Part shown: positions 8,919 through 17,150 of the stretch, in pieces
Position numbering within the stretch: the first letter of the stretch is position 1
How the letters are laid out: every line of letters begins with the position of its first letter
NCBI RefSeq assembly: GCF_001515525.1
Contig: NZ_BCNQ01000005.1
Location: 18,180 to 82,179 of the forward strand
DNA: 64,000 nt
Direction: 5' to 3'
From: Piscicoccus intestinalis NBRC 104926
Lineage (GTDB): Bacteria > Actinomycetota > Actinomycetes > Actinomycetales > Dermatophilaceae
The notes under the pieces: model-generated
What the model was told of the DNA's origin: nothing
The model's database searches: none
The model's input: only the letters and a program-made list of their open reading frames with translations
Translations under genes and position numbers: made by a program

Positions 8919-9674
8919 TCAGGGTGCCAGGTGAAGCGCCCAGGGCAGCACGGAGAGCGCGACGCACAGCACGATGAGCACGGAGTCGGCCGGCAGCCAG
9001 GGCGCGGGCAGCGCCCAGGTGCGGCGGTGCCCGGGTCGAGCGAGCAGCCCGTACCCGCGGGCCTCCATCGCCAGTGACATCTGCTCCGCCTGGCGCAGCG
9101 CCTGCACGAGCAGCGCGAACGTCATCGACGCGTAGTGCCGCGCCTGCGAGACCGGAGACCGAGTCGGCCCCAGCCCCCGCGCGCGGCGGGACCGCGCCAG
9201 CGTGCGCCAGTCGTCGGCGAGCGTGTCGAGCCGCTGCAGCCCGGCGACCGTCGCGAGCACGGGCCGCGCGGGGATCCGCAGCCGTTGGCCCAGCTGGTCC
9301 CCGAGCGCCGAGGGGTCGATGAACGCGGCGAACACGACGCCCGGCACGACAAAGTACGCCACCCGCACACCGGTGAGCACCGCGGCCTCGAGGTCGCGCG
9401 GGCTGGCCAGGTACCAGTTCGACCACGTCACCGACGCGAACGCGATGAGGCCCGGCAGCAGCCGCAGCCACCCGACCCGGTACCGCCCGGCGAGGACGAC
9501 GAGCACGACCGCGAGCACCGCGCCGGCCCACGCCCCGGCCCGCAGGTCCGGGATCGACAGCCCACCGGCCATGAGCACGAACGAGCCGAGCAGCAGCGAC
9601 AGCGGCCCGGCCCGCCCCAGCAGCCCGACCGGGTTGACCGACCGGTCCGGGGCCGCCGCGAACAGCTCGCTCAT
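8919..9674 (-). CDS. ykoC: ECF transporter transmembrane T component (YkoC/EcfT)
   Basis: Membrane coupling subunit of an energy-coupling-factor importer, 251 residues with 5-6 predicted helices. Two Ala-Arg-Gly motifs that dock onto the ATPase are visible in SRRARGLG and AMEARGYG, as in EcfT/CbiQ proteins. The ATG at 9674 overlaps the stop of the ATPase gene by four bases (ATGA). It is the last gene of the TPP-riboswitch-led unit, so the likely cargo is thiamine or its hydroxymethylpyrimidine precursor. Only palindromic DNA follows its stop. Confidence 0.9.
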   Translation of the reverse strand: MSELFAAAPDRSVNPVGLLGRAGPLSLLLGSFVLMAGGLSIPDLRAGAWAGAVLAVVLVVLAGRYRVGWLRLLPGLIAFASVTWSNWYLASPRDLEAAVLTGVRVAYFVVPGVVFAAFIDPSALGDQLGQRLRIPARPVLATVAGLQRLDTLADDWRTLARSRRARGLGPTRSPVSQARHYASMTFALLVQALRQAEQMSLAMEARGYGLLARPGHRRTWALPAPWLPADSVLIVLCVALSVLPWALHLAP

Positions 9675-11185
9675 GCCACCCTCCCGCCGCGCAGCGTCAG
9701 CGAGTCGTGGGCCCGCGCCGCCAGCGCGTCGTCGTGCGTGGAGACGGTGACACCGGCTCCCGCCGTGGCCGCCGCCAAGACGACCCCGGCGACCGCGGCC
9801 CACGTGGCGCGGTCCTGACCGACCGTCGGTTCGTCGAGACAGATCATGGCCGGCCGGTGCGCGACCCCGCAGGCGACCGCGAGCCGGCGGGCCTCGCCGC
9901 CGGACAGCGCGTACGGGCTGCGGTCGAGCAGGGGCTCGAGCCCGAGCGCCCCCGCGAGCGTCTCGGCGACGTCGGGGTTCCCGGCGGCCGAACCGCGCGA
10001 CTCGCCGAGGGCGGCCACCGTCGCGCGCAAGCAGTCGCGCACGCTGGCTCCGACGACGACGGCCGACGACTCCTGCGGCACCCAGCCGACTCGCGCCGCG
10101 AGCTGCTTGCTGCGCCACCGATAGGGCTCGGACGGCAGCCCCGCCGCCAGCCGCGAACCGGCCTCGATCGAGCCTCCGACCGGCCGGGTCAGTCCGCACA
10201 GCGCGCTGACCAGCGTCGACTTACCCGCTCCTGAGGAGCCTCGCAGCGCGAGCACCCGACCGCCGCGCACCAGGGCGTCGACCCCGTCGAGCGCGACCCG
10301 CGGGGGTTCGACGCCGAGCCGGGCGCCCGCGAAGCGCACCGGGGCCCGGTGCTCCACCCGCACCCCGACCGCCCGCATGAGCTCGTCGTCGCCCTCGACG
10401 GCGGGGGCGAGCAGGTCCGGGTCGATCGCCAGCGGTTCGGGATCGGGCAGCCCCGGCACCCAGACCCCGGCCGCGGCGAGCGAGTCGCCGTACCGCGCGA
10501 GCGTCGAATCCGCGGGTCCGTCGGCCACGATCCGGCCGTCGTCGTCGAGCACGACGAGCCGGTCGACCATCGGCAGCCAGCCCTGCAGCCGGTGCTCGAC
10601 GACGACGAGCGCGGCCCCGCTCTCCTGCACGACCCGCGCCACCGCCTCCCGCACGGCCGCGGCCGACTCGGGGTCGAGCATCGACGTCGGCTCGTCGAGC
10701 AGCACGAGCTCGGGTCCGGCCGCGATGACGCCCGCGAGCGCGAGTCGCTGGGCCTCCCCGCCGGAGACCGCGTTGCTCGCGTGCCGCGGCCCGTACGGAA
10801 AACGCACCGACTCCAGCGCCGCGAGCACCGCCCGCTCGATCCGGTCGCGGGGCAGGCCGAGGTTCTCGCACGCGAACGCCACATCGCGCCCGACGGTCTC
10901 GGCGACCCGGGCGTCGCGCGGATCCTGCAGCAGCAGACCGACGCTCGCCCCCACCTCGGAGACGGGCCGGCCGGCCAACCGCACCTGCCCGCCCAGCTCA
11001 CCGCCTCCGTTGACGTGCAGCACGCCGGCCAGCGCCCGCAGCAGGGTCGACTTACCGGAGCCGGACGGCCCGGCGAGCAGCACCCGCTCCCCTGGCTCGA
11101 TCCGCAGGTCGATGCGGTCGAGCACCGGCGCGGCCGCCCCGTCGGGGGTCCACGTCAGCCCGCGGGCCGCAACGAGCGGGCCCAT
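9671..11185 (-). CDS. ykoD: Duplicated ABC ATPase of the thiamine/HMP ECF transporter (YkoD)
   Basis: One chain of 504 residues carrying two ATP-binding domains, equivalent to a fused EcfA1-EcfA2 pair. Walker A motifs are GPSGSGKST in the first half and GSSGAGKST in the second. Signature motifs are VSGGEAQRLALAG and LSGGEARRLAVA. Walker B regions are LVLLDEPTSMLD and MICLDEPTVGQD. It powers uptake together with the T component downstream and the S component upstream. Its ATG follows the upstream stop with no gap (TGAATG), so translation is probably coupled. Gene order and fusion match the ykoEDC systems of Firmicutes and Actinobacteria. Confidence 0.92.
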   Translation of the reverse strand: MGPLVAARGLTWTPDGAAAPVLDRIDLRIEPGERVLLAGPSGSGKSTLLRALAGVLHVNGGGELGGQVRLAGRPVSEVGASVGLLLQDPRDARVAETVGRDVAFACENLGLPRDRIERAVLAALESVRFPYGPRHASNAVSGGEAQRLALAGVIAAGPELVLLDEPTSMLDPESAAAVREAVARVVQESGAALVVVEHRLQGWLPMVDRLVVLDDDGRIVADGPADSTLARYGDSLAAAGVWVPGLPDPEPLAIDPDLLAPAVEGDDELMRAVGVRVEHRAPVRFAGARLGVEPPRVALDGVDALVRGGRVLALRGSSGAGKSTLVSALCGLTRPVGGSIEAGSRLAAGLPSEPYRWRSKQLAARVGWVPQESSAVVVGASVRDCLRATVAALGESRGSAAGNPDVAETLAGALGLEPLLDRSPYALSGGEARRLAVACGVAHRPAMICLDEPTVGQDRATWAAVAGVVLAAATAGAGVTVSTHDDALAARAHDSLTLRGGRVA

Positions 11186-11848
11186 TCAGCGGGCGCTGCG
11201 GGCGAGCTGTTCGCGCCCCGGCGGGAACGGGCGCAGGGCACCGGCCCCCGCGAGCGCCCGCACGAGCGCCCACCCGCCGATGCCCGCGACGACGACACCG
11301 GAGACCACAGCGAACACCAGCGCGAGCAGCTTCCACTCGAACGCGAATTCGGCCTGGTACGCCCACCATTCGTAGAAGACCAGCTCGAACGTCGCGGCCA
11401 GGGCACCGGCCAGCATGACGACGCCGACTCCGAAGCGACGCCACCGGAACGCCGCCAGCGCGAGTTCGACCCCGAGCCCCTGCAGCACCCCGGAGACGAG
11501 CACCCCCGGGCCCCACTGGTTGCCGAGCAGCATCTCGACGTTGGCCGCGATGAGCTCGGTGAACAGCGCGGCCCCGGGGCGGCGCACGACGAGGCCACCG
11601 ACGACGGCCGGCAGCAGCCACACGCCGAGGGTGAGGCTCTGCGCCGGCGGGAACGCGAGCCCGGCGATGACGAAGGGGTAGAGGAACATGTCCCAGCCCC
11701 AGAAGGCGACGCCGAAGGCGACGGCGAGCACAGCGAGCGTGACGAAGTCGATGCCGCGCCAACTCGTGGGTCGCCCGGTCGCCGGGATGTCGCCGGTGGG
11801 TGACGCCGCGGACCCCGAGGAGGCCGACGATGATTCGGTGCGTGACAC
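11186..11848 (-). CDS. ykoE: ECF transporter substrate-binding S component, YkoE family
   Basis: Integral membrane substrate-capture subunit of 220 residues. A short Ser-rich N-terminus is followed by about five or six helices (FVTLAVLAVAFGVAFWGWDMF, LLPAVVGGLVVRRPGAALFTELIAANVEMLLGNQWG). The E-x-x-A-N-V-E-M-L-x-G-N-Q-W-G segment and the FYEWW stretch are typical of YkoE. GTG at 11848 is preceded by GGGAGAG. A TPP riboswitch lies directly upstream, so transcription or translation should fall when thiamine pyrophosphate is plentiful. YkoE systems are linked to thiamine/HMP uptake by genome context; exact specificity is inferred. Confidence 0.9.
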   Translation of the reverse strand: MSRTESSSASSGSAASPTGDIPATGRPTSWRGIDFVTLAVLAVAFGVAFWGWDMFLYPFVIAGLAFPPAQSLTLGVWLLPAVVGGLVVRRPGAALFTELIAANVEMLLGNQWGPGVLVSGVLQGLGVELALAAFRWRRFGVGVVMLAGALAATFELVFYEWWAYQAEFAFEWKLLALVFAVVSGVVVAGIGGWALVRALAGAGALRPFPPGREQLARSAR

Positions 11849-11899
11849 GTAACTCTCCCGTGGTCGAGGCGGATCGCTCCGGCTGCCTCGGGGAGGCCA

Positions 11900-11920
11900 C
11901 GATCGTCGTCGCGACGATCG
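11900..11920 (-). terminator. Hairpin between the TPP riboswitch and ykoE (possible expression platform)
   Basis: A perfect stem-loop with 9-base arms (CGATCGTCG) and a 3-base loop lies directly downstream of the TPP aptamer on the transcribed strand. It is followed by only a few T residues, so it is not a classical U-tract terminator. It could be part of the riboswitch expression platform. Confidence 0.5.
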
Positions 11921-11933
11921 AGCCCGAGATGGC

Positions 11934-12018
11934 CCGACTCCCTACGCCGGTGTGAACCGGATCAGGTTCGAGGGTCTGCGGTCGCCCGCACTCTCAGCGC
12001 CTGGTGCGCTCCCCTGTC
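11934..12018 (-). promoter_or_regulatory. TPP (thiamine pyrophosphate) riboswitch
   Basis: On the minus strand the two hallmark TPP-aptamer cores are present in the right order: GCTGAGAGTGCGGG, then ACCTGATCCGGTTCACACCGG, followed by GCGTAGGGAGT that pairs back to GGGGAGC at the 5' end. It leads straight into ykoE with a leader of roughly 85 bases after the aptamer, so it should repress ykoEDC when TPP is high. Confidence 0.96.
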
Positions 12019-12173
12019 GTGTGTCCGTGCACCGTAGCACCGCCGGTTCCGGCGTGGGGACAGCGTGAGCGTGGTCACGCCCGACCCGCCGCCGCCGGGC
12101 CCCGCTCGCCCACGGACGCGGGCGCTGGCAGACTCGACCCGAGCACTACACCCGTTCGCAGGAGGAGAGCCCC

Positions 12174-12452
12174 ATGGGCGAGAAAGTCTTCAAGCTGCTG
12201 GGCACCGGCCTGGCGATCGCAGCCGGCGTCGCTGCCAAGCAGGTGGCCACGCAGGGCTGGAAGCTCGTCATGAACGACGACCCGCCGGCCAACCCGGAGG
12301 ACCCGGACACCCAGATGTGGGAGGCCGTCACCTGGGCCCTCGTTTCGGGCGCCGCGATCGCGTTGGCCCGCCTCGTCATGACGCGCAAGTGGACGCAGTA
12401 CTACGCCAAGTCCACCGGCAGCATCCCCGAGAACGCCGACTCCGTCAGCTGA
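12174..12452 (+). CDS. DUF4235 family small membrane-associated protein
   Basis: Ninety-two residues. The N-terminal hydrophobic helix (KLLGTGLAIAAGVAAKQVATQGWKL) and second helix (WALVSGAAIALARLVMTRKW) frame a Pro/Asp-rich loop, DDPPANPEDPDTQ. This layout and the W-K-x-x-x-N-D-x-P-P-A-N-P pattern match DUF4235 proteins, which are common in Actinobacteria and have no known function. AGGAGGAGA lies ideally in front of the ATG. A strong hairpin follows the stop, so this is probably a single-gene transcript. Confidence 0.88.
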   Translation: MGEKVFKLLGTGLAIAAGVAAKQVATQGWKLVMNDDPPANPEDPDTQMWEAVTWALVSGAAIALARLVMTRKWTQYYAKSTGSIPENADSVS

Positions 12453-12468
12453 CCTCGGTTCCCGCGTG

Positions 12469-12504
12469 ACGGCGGCCCCCGACGAGCGCGTCGGGGGCCG
12501 CCGT
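12469..12504 (+). terminator. Strong stem-loop terminator after the DUF4235 gene
   Basis: Perfect 15-base arms (ACGGCGGCCCCCGAC) around a 6-base loop start 17 bases past the stop codon. There is no strong T-run, as is usual in high-GC Actinobacteria. Confidence 0.8.
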
Positions 12505-12637
12505 CGTGTTCGGTTCGGCCCCGCCTCCGGTATGACCGCACGGCCTCGCGGGCGCTCGGCCGCGCCCTTGCGGGGCGTTCTGCGGAAGGTCGCGGTCACA
12601 ATGGAGCGAAGCGCCCGACCCCCAGAGAGGACCCCTG

Positions 12638-13603
12638 ATGAGCCGGACCGAGACCGACACGGCCGAAGTGGTCTGCGCGCGCGGCGAATCGACGCCGGGC
12701 GTGCAGGTGCTGGTGGCTCGCGACGTGCCGCTCGGCGGGCCGCGCGCGATGACCGTGCGCCGCACCCTGCCGCACCGGGAGCGCTCGTTCGTCGGCGCGT
12801 GGTGCTTCGTCGACCACTACGGCCCCGACGACGTGTCGGTCACCGGCGGCATGGACGTGCCGCCGCACCCGCACACCGGCCTGCAGACCGTGAGCTGGCT
12901 GTTCGAGGGCGAGATCGAACATCGCGACTCCGGCGGGGTGCACGGCATGGTGCGCCCCGGCGAGGTCAACCTCATGACCGGCGCGCGCGGCATCTGCCAC
13001 TCCGAGGTCTCGACGCCGGAAACGAGCACGTTGCACGGCGTGCAGCTGTGGGTCGTGCTCCCGGAGGCCGACCGCGACCTGCCGCGCAACTTCGAGCACT
13101 TCGCAGCCCCCAGCGTCGAGGTCGCCCCGGGGGTGCGGCTGCGGGTCTTCCTCGGCGAACTCGCCGGCCAGTCGTCTCCGGTGCGCACGCAGACGCCGCT
13201 GCTCGGCGCCGAGGTGCTCCTGGAGGCGGGCACGACCTGGGAGGTCGATGTCGAGGAGGCGCACGAGTACGCGGTGCTCGTCGACTCCGGTGACGTGGAG
13301 TTCTGCGGTGAGGCGGTGCCGCAACACGGCCTGGGCATCGTCGACCCCGGCCGCGCGACGCTGACGCTGCGGGCGAACTCGGCGGCCCGGCTCGTGCTGC
13401 TCGGCGGGGAGCCGTACGAGGAGCAGATCGTCATGTGGTGGAACTTCATCGGCCGCGACCACGACGAGATCGTCGCCCTGCGCGAGCAGTGGGAGACGCA
13501 CTCCGAGCGGTTCGGCGAGGTCGTCGGCTACGAGGGCAAGACCGCGAGGCTGCCCGCCCCCGCCATCCCCGGCGCCACCCTGCGCCCCCGCCGTCAACCG
13601 TGA
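12638..13603 (+). CDS. Pirin family protein
   Basis: Cupin-fold pirin of 321 residues, likely cytoplasmic. Bacterial pirins are metal-dependent and some act as quercetinases or as regulators of pyruvate metabolism. The metal site is visible: PPHPHTGLQT (His77 and His79) and GICHSEVS (His and Glu) in the N-terminal cupin. The second cupin half contains GELAGQSSPVRTQTPLLGAEV, and the end has the common RDHDEIVALREQWE stretch. AGAGGA precedes the ATG. The stop codon lies at the edge of a palindrome shared with the 8.8-kb region. The true substrate is unknown. Confidence 0.92.
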   Translation: MSRTETDTAEVVCARGESTPGVQVLVARDVPLGGPRAMTVRRTLPHRERSFVGAWCFVDHYGPDDVSVTGGMDVPPHPHTGLQTVSWLFEGEIEHRDSGGVHGMVRPGEVNLMTGARGICHSEVSTPETSTLHGVQLWVVLPEADRDLPRNFEHFAAPSVEVAPGVRLRVFLGELAGQSSPVRTQTPLLGAEVLLEAGTTWEVDVEEAHEYAVLVDSGDVEFCGEAVPQHGLGIVDPGRATLTLRANSAARLVLLGGEPYEEQIVMWWNFIGRDHDEIVALREQWETHSERFGEVVGYEGKTARLPAPAIPGATLRPRRQP

Positions 13604-13685
13604 AACTGCGTGTCGCGGTGAGGACTGCGACACGAACAGCAGTCCCGACCACGACACGCAGTTCTCAGGGTCGTTGGGCGGGCGG
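13602..13685. repeat. Intergenic palindrome, family 1 copy B
   Basis: An imperfect hairpin of about 67 bases with arms GAAACTGCGTGTCGCGG and CCACGACACGCAGTTCTC, followed by the tail TCGTTGGGCGGGCGG. Read as its reverse complement, it aligns over nearly its whole length with the element at 8803. It lies between the convergent pirin and MerR genes. Confidence 0.75.
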
Positions 13686-13686
13686 C

Positions 13687-14493
13687 TCAGGGGCGGGTGA
13701 CGGGTTGTTGCAGCTCGGTGACCCATCCGGACTGGTCGTCGAGGGGCTCGGCGCGCACGTACACCTCGCGGCACGGGCCGCTGGGGGTCCAGCCCTCGGC
13801 GTCCACCCAGCGGCTCAGGGCCTGCCACGAGGCGTCGATGCCGCTCATCTCTCCGAGGTGCACGCCGCAGACGGCGTGCTCTGCGGCGGGCAGGGTGAGC
13901 ACCTCGAAGCCGTCGGTGGGCGGTCCCGCGTAGTCGTAACCGACGCGCATCTGCAGGCCCGCTTCGGTCATCTCGTACGTGGCGACCCCGGTGTGCGGGC
14001 AGCCGCCCGCGGCCGTGATGGCCTCGGCGACCTGCGCGAACAGCGGCTCGACCACCCCGGCGATCTCGCTCTGTTCCGTGGCCACACCCGGTCGCACGGC
14101 GACGGGCCGGGCGGCCAGCGATTTCACGACGTAACCGGACTCGGACATGTGATTCTCCCTCTCGATGATCCGTAGGCGGTGTTCGACCCCGGCGAGGCGT
14201 AGCCGCGCCCGGGCCTGTTCGGTCTCCAGCTCGGCGCGCCGGGCTCTCAGCATGCCGCGCAGCTGCTCGGCGGGCAGTTCGTCGCGCAGGATGAGGGCCA
14301 CCTGGTCGAGCGTGAACCCCAGGTCCTTGAGCGCGACCACCCGGTTGAGGGCCGCCAGCTGGTCGGCGCGGTAGCTGCGGTAGCCCGTGGACTCGTCGAC
14401 GCGCGCGGGCCGCAGCAACCCGATCGCGTCGTAGTGGCGCAGCATGCGCACCGACACCTGCCCGAAACGGGCGAAATCCGAGATCGACAACAC
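13687..14493 (-). CDS. MerR family regulator with GyrI-like effector domain
   Basis: BmrR/TipA-like multidrug-sensing activator, 268 residues. The N-terminal MerR winged helix reads SISDFARFGQVSVRMLRHYDAIGLLRPARVD with GYRSY, then a dimer coiled coil (RRAELETEQARARLRLAGVEHRL). From about residue 115 a GyrI-like domain follows (YVVKSLAARPVAVRPG, ending WTPSGPCREVYVRAEPLDDQSGWVTELQQPV), which would bind hydrophobic drugs. The GTG start at 14493 is directly preceded by a MerR-type promoter, so the transcript may be leaderless or nearly so. It may control the divergent AI-2E permease as well as itself; this is inference. Confidence 0.9.
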   Translation of the reverse strand: MLSISDFARFGQVSVRMLRHYDAIGLLRPARVDESTGYRSYRADQLAALNRVVALKDLGFTLDQVALILRDELPAEQLRGMLRARRAELETEQARARLRLAGVEHRLRIIERENHMSESGYVVKSLAARPVAVRPGVATEQSEIAGVVEPLFAQVAEAITAAGGCPHTGVATYEMTEAGLQMRVGYDYAGPPTDGFEVLTLPAAEHAVCGVHLGEMSGIDASWQALSRWVDAEGWTPSGPCREVYVRAEPLDDQSGWVTELQQPVTRP

Positions 14494-14500
14494 CCCTCAG

Positions 14501-14530
14501 TTGTCACCCCTGCCACCGTGTGAAGGTCAA
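14501..14530 (-). promoter_or_regulatory. MerR-type promoter with long 19-bp spacer and operator dyad
   Basis: On the minus strand a -35 element TTGACC is separated by 19 bases from a weak -10 (GACAAC). The spacer holds an imperfect dyad (ACCTTCACAC with GTGGCAGGGGT). Overlong spacers with a central dyad are the mark of MerR-family promoters. The predicted start site falls on or next to the GTG at 14493. Confidence 0.5.
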
Positions 14531-14557
14531 GCCCCGCCCGCCCCTCGGGCACAGCTG

Positions 14558-14620
14558 GTACCCCATCCCGCCCGGGGTACGTGACACGCGAGCAGCCGTC
14601 GTTCGGGTGAGTTCGGGTGA
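14558..14620. promoter_or_regulatory. Intergenic dyad and direct repeat before the AI-2E permease gene
   Basis: A GTACCCC-9-GGGGTAC inverted repeat (14558-14580) and a perfect 10-bp tandem repeat GTTCGGGTGA (14601-14620) lie in the divergent gap. They look like binding sites, but no protein can be assigned. Confidence 0.35.
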
Positions 14621-14716
14621 GCCCGTGCCACACGCGCCAGTCGCCTTCGCCGCGACCGGGCGGGCATGTGACACTGGCGAGCGACGAAAACACCTGCTCA
14701 TGCACGAACTGCGCGC

Positions 14717-16162
14717 GTGACGCCCGCCGCTTCCGATTGGACTGCCATGGCTGCACACCCCGACCCCGATCCGCGCCCCGACCGGCCGGTCGACCGCGAC
14801 GGCAACCCCGTCGCGCACACGGCCGGCGCGTCACATCCTGGAGCCGGGCCGGGCGCCACCGCGCTCATCGACCCGACGATCGCCTCGCACCGGCACGCCG
14901 AACACGCGGTGCCCTACTCGCTGCGGGTGGCGGCCGGCATCGGCTGGCGGCTCATCATCGTGGCGGTCGTGCTGTGGGGGCTGCTGCGGGCGCTGGCCAT
15001 GACGAAGACCGTGGCCATCCCGGTGGCGATCGGTCTGCTGCTCACGGCCCTGGCCATGCCGCTCATGGTGCGTTTCAACCACAAGTTCGGCCTGGGCCGC
15101 CACCTCTCGGCGGCGATCACGACGCTCGGCAGCTTCGCGGTGGTCGTGGCGCTGATCTCCGTGGCCGGTAACCAACTCGTCTCCGGCATCGCCGACCTGT
15201 CCGGTCAGATCCAGACCGGCGTGCAGCAGATCCAGGACTGGCTCGCCCAGGGCCCGTTCGCGATCGGCAGCGACCAGATCAACCAGGCCATCACCGCCGC
15301 GCAGACCTGGCTGCGGGAGAACGGCGCCGGCCTGACCAGCGGCGCCCTGTCGGGAGCCTCCACTGCGGGTGAGGTGCTCGTCGGCGCGATCATCGCGCTG
15401 ATCTGCATGTTCTTCTTCCTCGCCGAGGGCGACTCGATCTGGTCGTTCTTCGTGCGGATGATGCCCAAGCCCGTGCAGGAGCCGGTGTACGAGGGCTTCC
15501 GTCGCGGCTGGGTGAGCCTGGGGTCGTACGTCAAGACGCAGGTGCTCGTCGCGTTCATCGACGCCTTCTTTATCGCCCTCGGGGCGTGGCTCCTCGGGCT
15601 GCCGCTGGTCATCCCGCTGGCGCTCATCATCTTCTTCGCCTCCGCCGTGCCGATCGTCGGCGCCGTCGTCTCCGGCGCCCTGGCGGTCGTGCTGGCGCTC
15701 GTCGTGCAGGGCCCGATCATCGCGCTGGCGATGCTCGGTGTCGTCATCGGTGTGCAGCAGCTCGAGAGCCACCTGCTGCAGCCGCTGCTCATGGGCAAGG
15801 CCGTCTCGCTGCACCCGCTGGCGGTGCTGCTCGGCGTGGCGGCGTTCTCGTTCCTCTTCGGCATCGTCGGCGCCCTGTTCGCCGTGCCGGTGCTCGCGGT
15901 GACCAACACGGTCATCCTCTACTGGACCGGGCACGACAAGTTCCCGCTGCTGGCCCACGGCCACTCGGCGGTCGCCGACTCCGCGAAACACCTTGTCGCG
16001 CAGGAGAAGGACGACCCCGAGACGGGCACGAAGGGCGCCCGCGAGAAGCACCGGTACATCGGCGACGTCACCCCGCTCGTGCTGACCGCCAAGGCGCAGC
16101 AGGATGTCGATCGCTCCGAGCGCAACGCCCGCGAGCAGACCGGCGACGACCGGACCGCCTGA
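14717..16162 (+). CDS. AI-2E family transporter (TqsA/PerM-like permease)
   Basis: Multi-pass membrane protein of 481 residues. A hydrophilic N-terminus of about 70 residues is followed by the family pattern: an early helix pair (TVAIPVAIGLLLTALAMPL), a large soluble stretch (SGQIQTGVQQIQDWLAQG), and the C-terminal helix block with SLGSYVKTQVLVAFIDAFFIALGAWLLGLP, ASAVPIVGAVVSG and QLESHLLQPLLMGKAVSLHPL. The last two are strong AI-2E family marks. Members have been tied to autoinducer-2 export or Na+/H+ antiport, so the substrate is uncertain. GTG at 14717 gives this length; an ATG at 14747 would shorten it by 10 residues. Divergent from the MerR gene. Confidence 0.88.
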   Translation: MTPAASDWTAMAAHPDPDPRPDRPVDRDGNPVAHTAGASHPGAGPGATALIDPTIASHRHAEHAVPYSLRVAAGIGWRLIIVAVVLWGLLRALAMTKTVAIPVAIGLLLTALAMPLMVRFNHKFGLGRHLSAAITTLGSFAVVVALISVAGNQLVSGIADLSGQIQTGVQQIQDWLAQGPFAIGSDQINQAITAAQTWLRENGAGLTSGALSGASTAGEVLVGAIIALICMFFFLAEGDSIWSFFVRMMPKPVQEPVYEGFRRGWVSLGSYVKTQVLVAFIDAFFIALGAWLLGLPLVIPLALIIFFASAVPIVGAVVSGALAVVLALVVQGPIIALAMLGVVIGVQQLESHLLQPLLMGKAVSLHPLAVLLGVAAFSFLFGIVGALFAVPVLAVTNTVILYWTGHDKFPLLAHGHSAVADSAKHLVAQEKDDPETGTKGAREKHRYIGDVTPLVLTAKAQQDVDRSERNAREQTGDDRTA

Positions 16163-16213
16163 GTCGCACCTCGCTCGCTAGGCTGCGGTGGCCGATCAGG
16201 AGGAGAGGGGCCA

Positions 16214-17086
16214 ATGAAGGTCGTCACCACCCGCGCCGAGCTCGCCCGCGCCCGAGCCGAGGTCGGCAGCCTCGGGCTCGTGCCGACGATGGGTTACCTG
16301 CACGAGGGGCACCTCAGTCTCGTGCGCGCGGCCCGCGGCGCCAACGACGCCGTGGCCGTGTCGATCTTCGTCAACCCCACCCAGTTCGGTGAGGGCGAGG
16401 ATTTCGAACGCTATCCCCGCGATCCCGAGCGCGACCTCGCGCTGCTCGCGGCGGAGGGCGTCGACCTCGTGTGGACCCCGACCGTCGACGACGTCTACCC
16501 GCCGGGGTCGGCCACGCGCGTGTCGGTCTCCGGGATCACCGACGTGCTCGAAGGCGCCTCCCGCCCGGGGCATTTCACGGGCGTGGCGACGGTCGTCGCG
16601 ATCCTGCTCAACGCCACCCGAGCCGACCGGGCCTATTTCGGGCAGAAGGACGCCCAGCAGGTGCTCGTCGTGCGGCGCATGGTCGAGGACCTGGCGATCC
16701 CGACCCGGATCGTCACTGTGCCGACGTTCCGGGAGGCCGATGGGCTGGCGATGAGCAGCCGCAACGTCTATCTCGACGAGACCCAGCGCGCTGGTGCGAC
16801 GGCGCTCGTCGAGGCGCTGCGGGCCGCCTGCCGCGAGTGGACCGCGGGGGTGCGCGACGGTGACGCCCTGCGCGCCGCGATGACCGAGGTGCTGGCGCGG
16901 CAGCCGCAGGCGCGCCCGGACTACGTCAGCGTGGCCGATCCCGACTCCCTCGCCGAGCTCGACACCGTCGACCCGACCCGCGGTGCGCTGTGCTCGCTGG
17001 CCGTGCGATTCGGCACGACCCGCCTCATCGACAACCTGCTGCTGGAGCCGGAGCCGGCACCGTGCGGGAACAGCGCGGGCCGGTGA
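16214..17086 (+). CDS. panC: Pantoate--beta-alanine ligase PanC
   Basis: Condenses pantoate with beta-alanine using ATP, the last step of pantothenate (vitamin B5) synthesis. The HxGH nucleotidyl-transfer motif is in PTMGYLHEGHLSL (His30, His33). SIFVNPTQFGEGEDF, RPGHFTGVATVV, YFGQKDAQQ and the KMSKS-equivalent AMSSRN are also present. 290 residues, normal for the family. AGGAGAGG lies upstream of the ATG. panB follows two genes downstream in the same direction, consistent with a pantothenate unit. Confidence 0.97.
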   Translation: MKVVTTRAELARARAEVGSLGLVPTMGYLHEGHLSLVRAARGANDAVAVSIFVNPTQFGEGEDFERYPRDPERDLALLAAEGVDLVWTPTVDDVYPPGSATRVSVSGITDVLEGASRPGHFTGVATVVAILLNATRADRAYFGQKDAQQVLVVRRMVEDLAIPTRIVTVPTFREADGLAMSSRNVYLDETQRAGATALVEALRAACREWTAGVRDGDALRAAMTEVLARQPQARPDYVSVADPDSLAELDTVDPTRGALCSLAVRFGTTRLIDNLLLEPEPAPCGNSAGR

Positions 17087-17150
17087 GGCGTCGTTACAGG
17101 TAAGTCCGTGTCGCGTCCCGCGACCCCGTCTGCCCACAGGTGACGAGCTC

